In this document: positions 8,626 to 17,964 of the stretch, piece after piece
How the letters are laid out: the number at the start of each line of letters is the position of its first letter
How positions within the stretch are numbered: the stretch's first letter is position 1
Assembly (NCBI RefSeq): GCF_014863605.1
Contig: NZ_CP062252.1
Coordinates: 6,177,501 to 6,241,500 of the forward strand
DNA: 64,000 nucleotides
Direction: 5' to 3'
DNA from: Pseudomonas allokribbensis
GTDB taxonomy: Bacteria; Pseudomonadota; Gammaproteobacteria; Pseudomonadales; Pseudomonadaceae
Made by a program: the position numbers and the translations under genes
The notes under the pieces: generated by a model
What the model was told of the DNA's origin: nothing
Databases searched by the model: none
The model's input: only the letters and a program-made list of their open reading frames with translations

Positions 8626-10905
8626 TCAGAGAGGTTTGGCCGCCGCTGGACTGACCATCTTCGCCAATCCGAGGTTCTTCAGCGCCAACTGCAGCGAGCT
8701 GTGGATAACTTGCGGGTTATCGATAGTCATCAGTTCCGCCAGCAGATCCTTGGCCTTGCTCAGGTTGATCTGACGCAGCATCCACTTCACCTTCGGCAGG
8801 TTGGTGGCGTTCATTGACAGGCTGTCGAAGCCCATCGCCATCAATAGCACCGCGGCCGCCGGGTCACCGGCCATCTCGCCGCAGATGCTCACCGGCTTGC
8901 CTTCGGCATGGGCGTCGCGCACCACGGTTTGCAGGGCTTGCAGCACCGCCGGGTGCAGGTAGTCGTAGAGATCGGCCACCCGTGGGTTGTTGCGGTCCAC
9001 GGCCAGCAGGTACTGGGTCAGGTCGTTGGAGCCGACCGACAGGAAGTCCACCATCCGCGCCAGTTCCTTGGTCTGGTAGACCGCCGCAGGAATTTCAATC
9101 ATCACGCCCACCGGCGGCATAGGCACGTCGGTGCCTTCGTCGCGCACTTCGCCCCAGGCACGGTGAATCAGGTGCAGCGCCTCTTCGAGCTCGTGGATGC
9201 CGGAGATCATCGGCAGCAGGATCCGCAGGTTGTTCAGGCCTTCGCTGGCCTTGAGCATCGCGCGGGTCTGCACCAGGAAGATTTCCGGGTGGTCGAGGGT
9301 GACGCGGATCCCGCGCCAGCCGAGGAACGGGTTGTCTTCCTTGATCGGGAAGTACGACAACGACTTGTCGCCACCGATGTCCAGGCTGCGCATGGTCACC
9401 GGTTGCGGGTGGAACGCGGCAAGCTGCTCGCGGTAGATCGCCAGTTGTTCCTTCTCGCTCGGGAAACGCTGGTTGATCATGAACGGCACTTCGGTGCGGT
9501 ACAGACCGACGCCTTCGGCGCCACGTTTCTGCGCCCGCGCCACGTCCGCCAGCAGGCCGGTGTTGACCCACAGCGGCATGCGGTGGCCATCGAGGGTCAC
9601 GCACGGCAGGTCGCGCAGGGTATCGAGGCCCAGCGCCAGTTGTTTCTCTTCTTCCACCACGTCGGCGAATTGCTTGCGCAACACTTCGCTGGGGTTGGTG
9701 TAGACATCGCCCTTGGTGCCATCGACGATCATGTCGATGCCGTCGACCTTGGCATACGGCAGGTCGACCAGACCCATGACCGTCGGGATGCCCATGGCCC
9801 GGGCCAGGATCGCGACGTGGGAGTTGCCCGAACCGAGTACCGAGACCAGACCGACCAGCGTGCCTTCCGGCACCTCGCCGAGCATTGCCGGCGTCAGTTC
9901 TTCGCTGACCAGAATGGTTTTTTCCGGGTAGACCAGGTTCTGCTGACGCTCCTCCTGCAAGTAGGCGAGCAGACGACGGCCCAGATCCTTGACGTCCGAC
10001 GCCCGCTCACGCAGGTATTCATCGTCCATCAATTCGAAACGGTTGACGTGATCGGTGACCACCTGACGCAACGCGCCTTGGGCCCACTGGCCGGTCTTGA
10101 TCACGGTGGTGATTTCGCTGCCCAGCGAGGCATCGTCGAGCATCATCAGGTAGACGTCGAACAGCGCGCGCTCTTCCGGACGCAACTGGGTCGCCAGTTT
10201 GGCCGACAAGGCACGCATGTCGGCGCGCACGCCTTCGATGGCGGTCTTGAACAGCTCCAGCTCGGCATCGATGTCGTCGATGTGCTTGTCCGGCACCACG
10301 TCCAGATCCGCCGGCGGCAACATGACCACCGCCGTACCGACCGCTGCGCCCGGCGAACCCGGCACGCCGACGAACTTGGCTTCCTGGATGCCCTTGCCCT
10401 GACGGCCCAGACCTCGGATCGAACCGGTGGCCTCGGCGTGAGCGATTACGCCAGCGAGCTGCGCGCTCATGGTCACGAGGAAGGCTTCTTCACCTTCATC
10501 GAACTGGCGACGTTCTTTCTGCTGGATGACCAACACGCCGACGACGCGGCGGTGATGAATGATCGGCGCCCCGAGGAACGAGGCGTAGCGCTCCTCGCCG
10601 GTTTCGGCGAAGTAGCGGTAGCGCGGGTGATCCGCGGCGTTTTCGAGGTTCAGGGGTTCTTCACGCGTGCCGACCAGGCCGACCAGACCTTCGTTGGGTG
10701 CCATGCTGACCTTGCCGATCGAGCGCTTGTTCAAGCCCTCGGTGGCCATCAGGACGAAGCGGTTGGTCTCGGGATCAAGCAGGTAGACCGAGCAGACCTG
10801 GCTGCCCATGGCCTCTTTGACGCGCAATACAATAATCCCCAACGCCGCCTTGAGATCCTTGGCGGAGTTAACTTCCTGGACGATCTTGCGCAGCGTATTG
10901 AGCAT
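8626..10905 (-). CDS. ptsP: Phosphoenolpyruvate--protein phosphotransferase of the nitrogen PTS (EI-Ntr)
   Basis: First enzyme of the regulatory PTS-Ntr chain: it takes phosphate from PEP and passes it to NPr (PtsO) and then EIIA-Ntr (PtsN). The 759 residues comprise an N-terminal GAF domain (about 1-160), an EI N-terminal domain with the phosphorylatable His363 in GSGNSHVAILAR, and the PEP-utilising TIM barrel with GVGLYRTE at about 467-474 and the VGSNDLTQY motif. The GAF domain separates EI-Ntr from sugar EI. It follows rppH by 22 bp, forming the conserved rppH-ptsP operon. Confidence 0.96.
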   Translation of the reverse strand: MLNTLRKIVQEVNSAKDLKAALGIIVLRVKEAMGSQVCSVYLLDPETNRFVLMATEGLNKRSIGKVSMAPNEGLVGLVGTREEPLNLENAADHPRYRYFAETGEERYASFLGAPIIHHRRVVGVLVIQQKERRQFDEGEEAFLVTMSAQLAGVIAHAEATGSIRGLGRQGKGIQEAKFVGVPGSPGAAVGTAVVMLPPADLDVVPDKHIDDIDAELELFKTAIEGVRADMRALSAKLATQLRPEERALFDVYLMMLDDASLGSEITTVIKTGQWAQGALRQVVTDHVNRFELMDDEYLRERASDVKDLGRRLLAYLQEERQQNLVYPEKTILVSEELTPAMLGEVPEGTLVGLVSVLGSGNSHVAILARAMGIPTVMGLVDLPYAKVDGIDMIVDGTKGDVYTNPSEVLRKQFADVVEEEKQLALGLDTLRDLPCVTLDGHRMPLWVNTGLLADVARAQKRGAEGVGLYRTEVPFMINQRFPSEKEQLAIYREQLAAFHPQPVTMRSLDIGGDKSLSYFPIKEDNPFLGWRGIRVTLDHPEIFLVQTRAMLKASEGLNNLRILLPMISGIHELEEALHLIHRAWGEVRDEGTDVPMPPVGVMIEIPAAVYQTKELARMVDFLSVGSNDLTQYLLAVDRNNPRVADLYDYLHPAVLQALQTVVRDAHAEGKPVSICGEMAGDPAAAVLLMAMGFDSLSMNATNLPKVKWMLRQINLSKAKDLLAELMTIDNPQVIHSSLQLALKNLGLAKMVSPAAAKPL

Positions 10906-10927
10906 GGCTCGGGGTCGAACTCCGTCG

Positions 10928-11407
10928 TCAGTCGCGCGCTAAAAGGCGCGGGGCAAGCTCTTTGAGAGCGCGGCGATACACCTCGCGCTTGAATGTCACC
11001 ACCTGGCCCAACGGATACCAATAGCTGACCCAGCGCCAGCCATCGAACTCCGGTTTACCGGTCAAATCCATCCGCACCCGCTGCTCGTTGGAGATCAGGC
11101 GCAGGAGAAACCACTTCTGTTTCTGGCCGATGCACAGCGGTTGGCTGTGGGTTCGCACCAGACGTTGCGGCAAACGATAGCGCAACCAGCCCCGGGTACA
11201 GGCGAGAATTTCAACATCCTCGCGTTCCAGGCCCACTTCTTCGTTCAACTCGCGGTACAAGGCGTCTTCCGGCGTCTCCTCGGGATTGATCCCTCCTTGC
11301 GGAAACTGCCAGGCATCTTGATTGATACGGCGAGCCCATAGCACCTGTCCGGCGTCATTCGTCAGAATGATCCCGACATTAGGACGGAAACCATCGGGGT
11401 CGATCAC
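10928..11407 (-). CDS. rppH: RNA 5'-pyrophosphohydrolase (Nudix)
   Basis: Removes pyrophosphate from triphosphorylated mRNA 5' ends to start RNase E decay. The 159 residues carry a Nudix box at 38-60 ([10 protein letters not shown], then RELNEEVGL). A GTG at 11407 was chosen as start because the family begins (M)[12 protein letters not shown] and GAGG lies nine bases before it; the longer frame to 11467 adds unrelated residues. It is the first gene of the rppH-ptsP operon and divergent from the HAD gene. Confidence 0.94.
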
Positions 11408-11550
11408 GGCAACAACCTCGCAAACGCATGTCGCCGCATTGTTCCACAAAGATTGTGAAGGCAGCAATGAAGCTTCCTACCTTATGTGCACTCTTGTGAA
11501 AAGACCGTATTCTTGTGGCCTTTTTACTGACTTTTCAGCGGGTAACTGCA

Positions 11551-12207
11551 ATGCGCCTGGCTTTATTCGATTTGGACAACACCCTTCTGGGCGGCGACAG
11601 CGATCACGCCTGGGGCGATTATCTGTGTGAACGCGGCTTCCTCGACCCGATCGCTTACAAGGCACGCAACGACGAGTTCTATCAGGACTACCTGGCGGGC
11701 AAACTGGATAACGCCGCGTACCTGAACTTCTGCCTGGAAATTCTCGGCCGCACCGACATGGCCGTGCTCGAGCAATGGCACAGCGACTTCATGCGCGACT
11801 GCATCGAGCCGCTGATGTTGCCAAAAGCGGTCGAGCTGCTGAAAAAGCACCGCGACGCCGGCGACAAACTGGTGATCATCACCGCCACCAACCGCTTCGT
11901 CACCGCACCGATTGCCGAGCGCCTGGGCGTTGAAACCCTGATCGCCACCGAGTGCGAGATGCAGGACGGTCGCTACACCGGTCGCAGCACCGACGTGCCG
12001 TGCTTCCGTGAAGGCAAGGTGACGCGCCTGAACCGCTGGCTGGAAGAGACCGGGCATTCGCTGCAAGACAGCTATTTCTACAGCGACTCAATGAACGACT
12101 TGCCGCTGCTGGAGCAGGTGGTGAACCCGGTCGCTGTTGATCCGGACCCGAATCTGCGGGCCGAAGCCGAGAAACGCGGCTGGTCGGTCATCTCGCTGCG
12201 CGATTGA
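11551..12207 (+). CDS. HAD-superfamily (subclass IB) phosphatase, possible histidinol-phosphatase
   Basis: A 218-residue SerB-like HAD hydrolase. Motif I is DLDNT at residues 7-11 (nucleophile Asp7, acid Asp9), motif II is in LVIITATN, and motif IV is [12 protein letters not shown] helical cap lies between motifs I and II. In P. aeruginosa the gene in the same position beside rppH (PA0335) has been reported, as I recall, to be a histidinol-phosphate phosphatase; that assignment is transferred here by position and family only. The ATG at 11551 begins exactly at the HAD fold. Confidence 0.8.
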   Translation: MRLALFDLDNTLLGGDSDHAWGDYLCERGFLDPIAYKARNDEFYQDYLAGKLDNAAYLNFCLEILGRTDMAVLEQWHSDFMRDCIEPLMLPKAVELLKKHRDAGDKLVIITATNRFVTAPIAERLGVETLIATECEMQDGRYTGRSTDVPCFREGKVTRLNRWLEETGHSLQDSYFYSDSMNDLPLLEQVVNPVAVDPDPNLRAEAEKRGWSVISLRD

Positions 12208-12229
12208 TCTCGAGATCGGGTGCCGGGCC

Positions 12230-12655
12230 TTAAACCGGCTTGGCGCCCATCAACCCGGCAATCGCGACAAAGCAGACAAAACTGAACAGCGCCAGGGCAA
12301 AGCTGAACCTGCCGACGCCGCCCGGCGCCTTGCGCAACCGGTTCAAGCGCACCAGCAGCCAGAACCACGCCAGCGCCGCCACGGTGTACAGCACGCTGGA
12401 GGCCAGAATCCACGTCTGCCCCAGTGGCCAGCCCACCAGATGCACCATCCACCAACCCGTAAACGGCATGCTCAGCAGCGCCAGGCCCATCAGCAGCCAG
12501 ACAAACACCCGTGGCCGCTGCAACGTGCGGCTGCCCGCCGTCGCATCACCTTTGCGCCGGGCCAGTAAAACCCAGACGCCCAGTCCCAGCGCACTCGCCA
12601 GCAGAACCACGGTGGCGACCATGTGCGCCGTTTTCAGGGCAGTTAACGTTTCCAT
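12230..12655 (-). CDS. DUF2269-type integral membrane protein
   Basis: A 141-residue protein with four predicted membrane helices (about residues 5-30, 50-72, 80-102 and 115-137) and positively charged loops (RRKGD, RLNRLRKAPGG). It matches the general shape of DUF2269 predicted membrane proteins. No catalytic motif is visible and function is unknown. It is convergent with the HAD gene and follows ilvA by 39 bp on the same strand, so it may be read from the ilvA transcript. Confidence 0.72.
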   Translation of the reverse strand: METLTALKTAHMVATVVLLASALGLGVWVLLARRKGDATAGSRTLQRPRVFVWLLMGLALLSMPFTGWWMVHLVGWPLGQTWILASSVLYTVAALAWFWLLVRLNRLRKAPGGVGRFSFALALFSFVCFVAIAGLMGAKPV

Positions 12656-12694
12656 TGTCCGATTTCCTTAAGGCCTGCCCATCAGCGTAGCCGC

Positions 12695-14209
12695 TCAGCC
12701 AAGAAACAGCTGATAGGCCGGGTTGTCGCTTTCGTCCCAATACGGGTAGCCGATTTCCGCCAGCGCTGCGGGAACCAGGTGACGTTCTTCATGAGGCACT
12801 TGCAGACCGGCGACCACACGACCATCTGCCGCGCCGTGGTTGCGGTAGTGGAACATCGAAATGTTCCAGCGCCCGCCGAGCTTGTTGAGGAAGTTGAACA
12901 GCGCGCCCGGACGCTCCGGGAACTCGAAGCGCAACACCACTTCATCGACCACCTGCGCCGCGCGCCCACCGACCATGTGGCGGATATGCAGTTTGGCCAG
13001 TTCGTTGTCGGTGAGGTCGAGTACCGGGAAACCCTGTTCGGTCAGGCTCGACAGCAAGGCGCTGCGCGGGTCGTTTTCCGGGTGAGTCTGCACGCCGACG
13101 AAGATGTGCGCTTCGCTGCCGGTGTTGTAGCGATAGTTGAATTCGGTGATCTGGCGTTTGCCGATGGCTTCGCAGAACGCCTTGAAGCTGCCGGCCTTCT
13201 CCGGGATGGTCACGGCGATGATCGCTTCGCGACCCTCGCCCAGCTCGGCGCGCTCGGCGACGTGGCGCAGGCGGTCGAAGTTGACGTTGGCGCCGGAGTC
13301 GATGGCGACGAAGGTCTGGCCGCTGACGCCGCGCTGCTCGACATACTTCTTGATCCCGGCCACGCCCAGGGCGCCGGCCGGTTCGGTGATCGAACGGGTG
13401 TCGTCGTAGATGTCCTTGATCGCCGCACAGATTTCGTCGGTGCTGACGGTGATCACTTCATCGACGTAATCCTTGCAGATGTCGAACGTGTGCTGGCCGA
13501 TCTGCGCCACCGCCACGCCGTCGGCGAAGATGCCCACGGTCGGCAGCACGACGCGCTCACCCGCCGCCATCGCCGCTTGCAGGCAGTTGGAGTCGTCGGG
13601 CTCGACGCCGATGACCTTGATGTCCGGCCGCAGGTATTTCACGTACGCCGCGATGCCGGCGATCAGACCGCCACCGCCCACCGGTACGAAGATCGCGTCC
13701 AGCGGCTGCGGGTGCTGGCGCAGAATTTCCATCGCCACGGTGCCCTGCCCGGCAATGGTGTGCGGATCGTCGTACGGGTGGATGTAGACGTAGCCTTTTT
13801 CATCGACCAGTTTCAGCGAGTAGGCCAGGGCTTCCGGGAACGAATCACCGTGCAGCACCACTTTGCCGCCACGGGAGCGCACGCCTTCGACCTTGATCTC
13901 CGGGGTGGTCTTGGGCATCACGATGGTTGCCTTCACACCCAGCACTTTCGCCGCCAGGGCCAGGCCCTGCGCGTGGTTGCCCGCCGACGCGGTGACCACA
14001 CCGCGAGCGCGTTCTTCGTCGCTCAACTGGGTCAGCTTGTTGTAGGCGCCGCGAATCTTGAACGAGAACACCGGCTGCAAGTCTTCGCGCTTGAGCCAGA
14101 TGTCGTTGCCCAGCCGCTCGGAGAGCTGGCGGGCGTTCTGCAGCGGGGTTTCTACGGCAACGTCATAAACGCGCGAGGTGAGGATCTTCTTGACGTACTG
14201 TTCGAGCAT
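12695..14209 (-). CDS. ilvA: Threonine ammonia-lyase, biosynthetic
   Basis: PLP enzyme that deaminates threonine to 2-oxobutyrate, the first committed step to isoleucine. The 504 residues form a catalytic domain with PLP Lys51 in SFKIRGAYN and a glycine loop VGGGGLIAG, followed from about residue 330 by two ACT-like regulatory domains (second around AQVVDEVVLRFEFPERPGAL). The two regulatory domains mark the isoleucine-inhibited biosynthetic form. It is divergent from rpiA across 148 bp. Confidence 0.96.
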   Translation of the reverse strand: MLEQYVKKILTSRVYDVAVETPLQNARQLSERLGNDIWLKREDLQPVFSFKIRGAYNKLTQLSDEERARGVVTASAGNHAQGLALAAKVLGVKATIVMPKTTPEIKVEGVRSRGGKVVLHGDSFPEALAYSLKLVDEKGYVYIHPYDDPHTIAGQGTVAMEILRQHPQPLDAIFVPVGGGGLIAGIAAYVKYLRPDIKVIGVEPDDSNCLQAAMAAGERVVLPTVGIFADGVAVAQIGQHTFDICKDYVDEVITVSTDEICAAIKDIYDDTRSITEPAGALGVAGIKKYVEQRGVSGQTFVAIDSGANVNFDRLRHVAERAELGEGREAIIAVTIPEKAGSFKAFCEAIGKRQITEFNYRYNTGSEAHIFVGVQTHPENDPRSALLSSLTEQGFPVLDLTDNELAKLHIRHMVGGRAAQVVDEVVLRFEFPERPGALFNFLNKLGGRWNISMFHYRNHGAADGRVVAGLQVPHEERHLVPAALAEIGYPYWDESDNPAYQLFLG

Positions 14210-14357
14210 CGGAAAGCATCACTGAGCGGGTTGGGCAGGGCCAACGAGTCTAACCCGGCTTTCGGGCGCACGACCACACGAATCCAGAGGTTTTAGCCCG
14301 GCTTGAGGCTATAATGCCGGCCTTTCCGTTCTTACCTTGCCCGCTTCCGGAGCCCGC

Positions 14358-15032
14358 ATGACCCAGGATCAACTCAAACAGGCCGTGGCCCAGGCCGCCG
14401 TCGACTTCATCCTTCCGAAACTTGACGACAAAAGCATCGTCGGGGTCGGCACCGGCTCCACCGCCAACTGCTTCATCGACGCCCTGGCCCAGCACAAGGG
14501 CGCGTTCGATGGCGCGGTCGCCAGTTCCGAAGCCACCGCCGCGCGCCTCAAGGGCCACGGGATTCCGGTGTACGAGCTGAACACGGTCAGCGACCTGGAG
14601 TTCTACATCGACGGCGCCGACGAAAGCGACGAGCACCTGAACCTGATCAAGGGCGGCGGCGCAGCCCTGACCCGCGAGAAGATCGTCGCGGCCGTGGCCA
14701 AGACCTTCATCTGCATCGCCGACGGCAGCAAACTGGTGCCGGTGCTCGGCGCATTCCCGCTGCCGGTGGAAGTGATCCCGATGGCTCGCAGCCACGTGGC
14801 CCGCCAACTGGTGAAACTGGGCGGCGACCCGGTCTACCGCGAAGGCGTGCTGACCGACAACGGCAACATCATCCTCGACGTGCACAACCTGCAGATCACC
14901 AACCCGGTGGAGTTGGAAGCGCAGATCAATGCAATCGTCGGTGTGGTCACCAACGGCCTGTTCGCGGCGCGTCCGGCGGATCTGCTGTTGCTGGGCACCA
15001 GCGAAGGCGTGAAGACTCTGAAGGCCGAGTAA
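14358..15032 (+). CDS. rpiA: Ribose-5-phosphate isomerase A
   Basis: Interconverts ribose-5-phosphate and ribulose-5-phosphate in the pentose phosphate pathway. The 224 residues show the phosphate loop GTGST (31-35), DGADE (about 89-93) and [12 protein letters not shown] (about 102-113), all diagnostic of RpiA. The ATG at 14358 begins the family-typical MTQDQLKQ; an in-frame ATG at 14337 is less likely. It is divergent from ilvA. Confidence 0.96.
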   Translation: MTQDQLKQAVAQAAVDFILPKLDDKSIVGVGTGSTANCFIDALAQHKGAFDGAVASSEATAARLKGHGIPVYELNTVSDLEFYIDGADESDEHLNLIKGGGAALTREKIVAAVAKTFICIADGSKLVPVLGAFPLPVEVIPMARSHVARQLVKLGGDPVYREGVLTDNGNIILDVHNLQITNPVELEAQINAIVGVVTNGLFAARPADLLLLGTSEGVKTLKAE

Positions 15033-15041
15033 GCCTGAAGA

Positions 15042-15071
15042 CCCTGTGGGAGCCTGTCCGCTCCCACGGGG
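15042..15071. terminator. Hairpin after rpiA
   Basis: CCCtGTGGGAGC and GCTCCCACgGGG pair around a short CTGTCC-type loop, 10 bp past the rpiA stop and 16 bp before the end of the convergent SdiA-regulated-type gene. The GTGGGAGC/GCTCCCAC core is also a common P. fluorescens repeat element. The T-run is weak. Confidence 0.6.
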
Positions 15072-15086
15072 GTTCATTGAAGAATG

Positions 15087-16004
15087 TCAGTTCTGGTCTG
15101 ACTTTCTGAAGACATAAAACAGATTCGGCTCGCTCACCAGATACAACGTCCCGTCGTCATCCATCGCAATGCCTTCCGCCTGCGGCACGGTTTTCTTCAA
15201 TCCTTGCCGACCACCGCTCAACGACATCGTGCTCATCGGGCGCCCGTCCACATCCAGTTCCAGAATCAGCCGCGATTCGTCCGACAGCGCCAGTAGATGG
15301 CCGCTGCGCTCGTCGTATTGCAGGCTCGACAGGTCACGCACGAACATCCCGGCGTCGCGCTTGGGGTTGTTGATGACATGCACCGCGTAGGACTTTTCCG
15401 GGTTGAAGTGGGGAAAGCCATGCACTTCGTAGATCAGCATCGGATCGCGCTCCTTGGCCACGAACAGACGCTTGCCCACTGAATCGTAAGCCAGACCTTC
15501 GAAACCCTTGTTGCCGCTCATGTGCACGCCGAGCGTCATCTGCTCGGCGTCCGCCGCATCGAGGAACGTAGTGTCGTGCTCCAGATGGATCTTGATCAGG
15601 CGCTGCTGACGCTCGTCGGTGATCACGTAAGTGTCGGCACTGATGAACTCGACCGCCTCCGGATCGCCGAAACCGATCAGCGCGACACGGCGCAGGATCC
15701 GGCCCTCCAGCGACAATTCGATCAGCTCGGCATTCTTGTTGGTGACGGTGAACAGGCTTTTGCGCACCGGATCGTAAGTCAGCGCGGAGACGTCATCGTT
15801 CAGCCCCTCGATGACCCGAGCCTCGATGCCCACGCGGTACTGATCCAGATTGATCGCCTCAATGCTGTGGGGCTGCCAGTGACTTTGCAGGTTGAACCAG
15901 GCGCGCTCGAACAGACGCAGGTATTGGCCGATCGCAATCAATGCGATCAGGGCAATCACCGAGAGGATGATCAGAAGGGGCTTGGGACGGGCAAATCGAC
16001 GCAT
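15087..16004 (-). CDS. SdiA-regulated-domain protein (beta-propeller-like), membrane anchored, copy 1
   Basis: A 305-residue protein with an N-terminal membrane helix (LLIILSVIALIALIAIGQYL) and an exported remainder of NHL/YncE-like repeats (LTYDPVRKSLFTVTNKN; LAYDSVGKRLFVAKERD; LQYDERSGHLLALSDES). It belongs to the SdiA-regulated family named after an E. coli protein; molecular function is unknown. The start at 16004 (MRRFARPK) was chosen over 16046 because it places the charged residues directly before the helix. It is a tandem paralogue of the next upstream gene and its 3' end is nearly duplicated there. Confidence 0.8.
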   Translation of the reverse strand: MRRFARPKPLLIILSVIALIALIAIGQYLRLFERAWFNLQSHWQPHSIEAINLDQYRVGIEARVIEGLNDDVSALTYDPVRKSLFTVTNKNAELIELSLEGRILRRVALIGFGDPEAVEFISADTYVITDERQQRLIKIHLEHDTTFLDAADAEQMTLGVHMSGNKGFEGLAYDSVGKRLFVAKERDPMLIYEVHGFPHFNPEKSYAVHVINNPKRDAGMFVRDLSSLQYDERSGHLLALSDESRLILELDVDGRPMSTMSLSGGRQGLKKTVPQAEGIAMDDDGTLYLVSEPNLFYVFRKSDQN

Positions 16005-16110
16005 GCGGGCTGGGCTCGGGATCAAAACAGGCGGATGAAATATCACGCCTGTCTGAATCGAAGCTTAAAGGCCACTTGCCCCGGACGACAACCTTGCGGC
16101 GGCAGGCGGG

Positions 16111-17034
16111 TTATTTCTGTTTTTCGAAGCGGTAGAACAGGTTCGGCTCGCTGACCATGTACAGCGTGCCCGCCTCGTCCATGGTCACGCCTTCAGCGCG
16201 GGGGATGGTCTGCTTCAGACCGTTGAAGCCGCCCAGCAGGGTCATGAAACTGACCTGTTCGCCCTTCTCGTCCAGCTCCAGCAGCAGGTGCGAATCGGCA
16301 GACAGCACCAGGGTGTGACCGGTGCGCGGATCGATAGCAAGGGCCGAGAGGTTGCGGATGTCCAGTTCGTCATTCGGCAGTTTCTGTTTGTCGCCGGTGA
16401 GGGTCTGGCTGCCGTCGCTTTTCCAGGTGAACAGCGCCGGCGGGCGCTCTTCGCCCAGCAACAGTCGCTGGTTGCGGGCATCCCAGGTGATGGCTTCGAA
16501 GGCCTTGTTCTGGTTTTTCGAGGGGCCGAGGTCGTATTTCGGGAAATCGTCGCGCTTCAGCTCGCGGGTATTGGCATCGACCTTGACGATCGACAGCATG
16601 TGCTCACGCTCATCGACAATAGCCAGCAAGCCATTGCCCATGACGGTCACGCCTTCCGGGTTGATCCAGCCCACCAGCGGCATCTTGCGCAGCACGTCGC
16701 CCTGCAAGGTCAGCTCGACCAGGAACGGATTCTTGCCCATCACCGAAAACAGGGTCTTGCTCTGCGGGTCGTAGGACAGGTCCGAGGCCTCGTCCTTTTC
16801 CATCCCCGGCAACAGCTTGGCGTCGATCACCACCCGATAGTCCGGCAACCAGACACTCGCCGTGCGTTCAGCCGGGCTTTCGAAGCGCTCGCGCACCCAC
16901 AACAGGCCACGGTCATCCCAATGCATCGCATACGCCAGACCGTAACCGGCCGCGACCACCAGCAACAGCCAGTAATACCAGCGCAGGGCGAAACGTGAAC
17001 GGCGAGCAGTGTTGAGCTGAGTTTGAGATGACAT
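16111..17034 (-). CDS. SdiA-regulated-domain protein, membrane anchored, copy 2
   Basis: A 307-residue paralogue of the neighbouring downstream gene, on the same strand 106 bp away. One membrane helix at about 17-38 (RWYYWLLLVVAAGYGLAYAM) is followed by the same repeats (LSYDPQSKTLFSVMGKN; ITWDARNQRLLLGEERP). Both copies end in a near-identical block, AEG(I/V)xMDxxGTLYxVSEPNLFY. Tandem duplication is clear; the copies diverge in the middle, so they may recognise different ligands. Function unknown. Confidence 0.8.
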   Translation of the reverse strand: MSSQTQLNTARRSRFALRWYYWLLLVVAAGYGLAYAMHWDDRGLLWVRERFESPAERTASVWLPDYRVVIDAKLLPGMEKDEASDLSYDPQSKTLFSVMGKNPFLVELTLQGDVLRKMPLVGWINPEGVTVMGNGLLAIVDEREHMLSIVKVDANTRELKRDDFPKYDLGPSKNQNKAFEAITWDARNQRLLLGEERPPALFTWKSDGSQTLTGDKQKLPNDELDIRNLSALAIDPRTGHTLVLSADSHLLLELDEKGEQVSFMTLLGGFNGLKQTIPRAEGVTMDEAGTLYMVSEPNLFYRFEKQK

Positions 17035-17190
17035 CAGTGGACGCGTTCCGAAAAATTCAGGCTATGGGTAATAGCACAAAGAGGCCGGCTCAGACGCCAG
17101 AATGACCGGAATTATCCGGACAGGATGTGAAAAAAACGGCAAATGGCCGGATTGCCCTGCGCCTTTGCAGGCGGGATCACAAAACAGAAA

Positions 17191-17237
17191 TGGGAGATTG
17201 CCAGCCTGAGGGCACACCTCAAACCCGCAATCTCCCA
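17191..17237. terminator. Inverted repeat between the SdiA-type and FAH-type genes
   Basis: TGGGAGATTGC (17191-17201) and GCAATCTCCCA (17227-17237) are 11-bp perfect arms, with a smaller nested TGAGG/CCTCA pair inside. It lies 21 bp past the FAH-type stop on the minus strand and is a plausible terminator for that gene. The rest of the 224-bp gap holds no ORF I would support; the promoter of the SdiA-type gene must be in 17035-17190. Confidence 0.6.
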
Positions 17238-17258
17238 CTCGGGAACGCGTTGCCCGGA

Positions 17259-17924
17259 TCAGCGAACGCTGCTGGTGAAGCGACTGGCGCCCGGCAGTTC
17301 CAGCACGATGTCATCGCCAACGTTCAGCGGACCGACACCCACCGGCGTGCCGGTCAGGATCACGTCACCGGCCTGCAGCGAGAAGCAGCCGGCCATGTGC
17401 TGGATCATCGGCACGATCGGGTTGAGCATCGCGCTGCTGTTGCCGTCCTGGCGCACTTCGCCATTGATGGTCAGGCGGATGCCGATGTCGGTCAGATCAG
17501 CAAAGGTGCTGCCGACCACGAACGGTGCAATCACCGCCGCGCCGTCGAACGACTTGGCGATTTCCCACGGCAGGCCCTTGGACTTGAGCTCGGCCTGCTT
17601 GTCGCGCAGGGTCAGGTCCAGCGCCGGGGCGAATCCGGAGATCGCGTCCAGCACTTCTTCACGGCTGGGCTTGGTCGACAGCGGCTTGCCGATCAACACG
17701 GCGATTTCCGCTTCGTAATGCACGGAGCCACGCTCGGTCGGAATGCTGAAACCACCTTCCAGCGGCACCACGCAACTGCCCGGTTTGATGAACAGCAACG
17801 GCTCGGTAGGGACCGGGTTGTCCAGTTCCTTGGCGTGTTCGGCGTAGTTACGGCCGATGCACACCACTTTCCCCAGCGGAAAATGAATCCGCGTACCGTC
17901 GACATACTGGTGCTGATAGCTCAT
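17259..17924 (-). CDS. Fumarylacetoacetate hydrolase (FAH) family protein
   Basis: A 221-residue single-domain FAH-fold protein. GKVVCIGRNYAEHAKE opens the domain, and HYEAEIAVLIGKPL supplies the metal-binding Glu residues. GTPVGVGPL near the C-terminus is the family end motif. Members hydrolyse or decarboxylate acylpyruvates and oxaloacetate. It is downstream of the D-2-hydroxyglutarate dehydrogenase gene by 40 bp on the same strand, so they probably share a transcript. An oxaloacetate decarboxylase or acylpyruvase role fits, but substrate is not determined. Confidence 0.87.
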   Translation of the reverse strand: MSYQHQYVDGTRIHFPLGKVVCIGRNYAEHAKELDNPVPTEPLLFIKPGSCVVPLEGGFSIPTERGSVHYEAEIAVLIGKPLSTKPSREEVLDAISGFAPALDLTLRDKQAELKSKGLPWEIAKSFDGAAVIAPFVVGSTFADLTDIGIRLTINGEVRQDGNSSAMLNPIVPMIQHMAGCFSLQAGDVILTGTPVGVGPLNVGDDIVLELPGASRFTSSVR

Positions 17925-17964
17925 TACCGACTCCTGCCTTCATTGACTCATCAGGGATTGCAGA

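Noticed and set aside
8908-10965. A 685-codon open frame on the plus strand opposite ptsP
   Set aside because: Antisense shadow of a strongly conserved PTS gene, rich in Val/Gln/Arg/His as expected for reversed GC-rich code.
12779-14296. A 505-codon open frame on the plus strand opposite ilvA
   Set aside because: Antisense shadow; the minus strand has PLP and ACT motifs of threonine deaminase.
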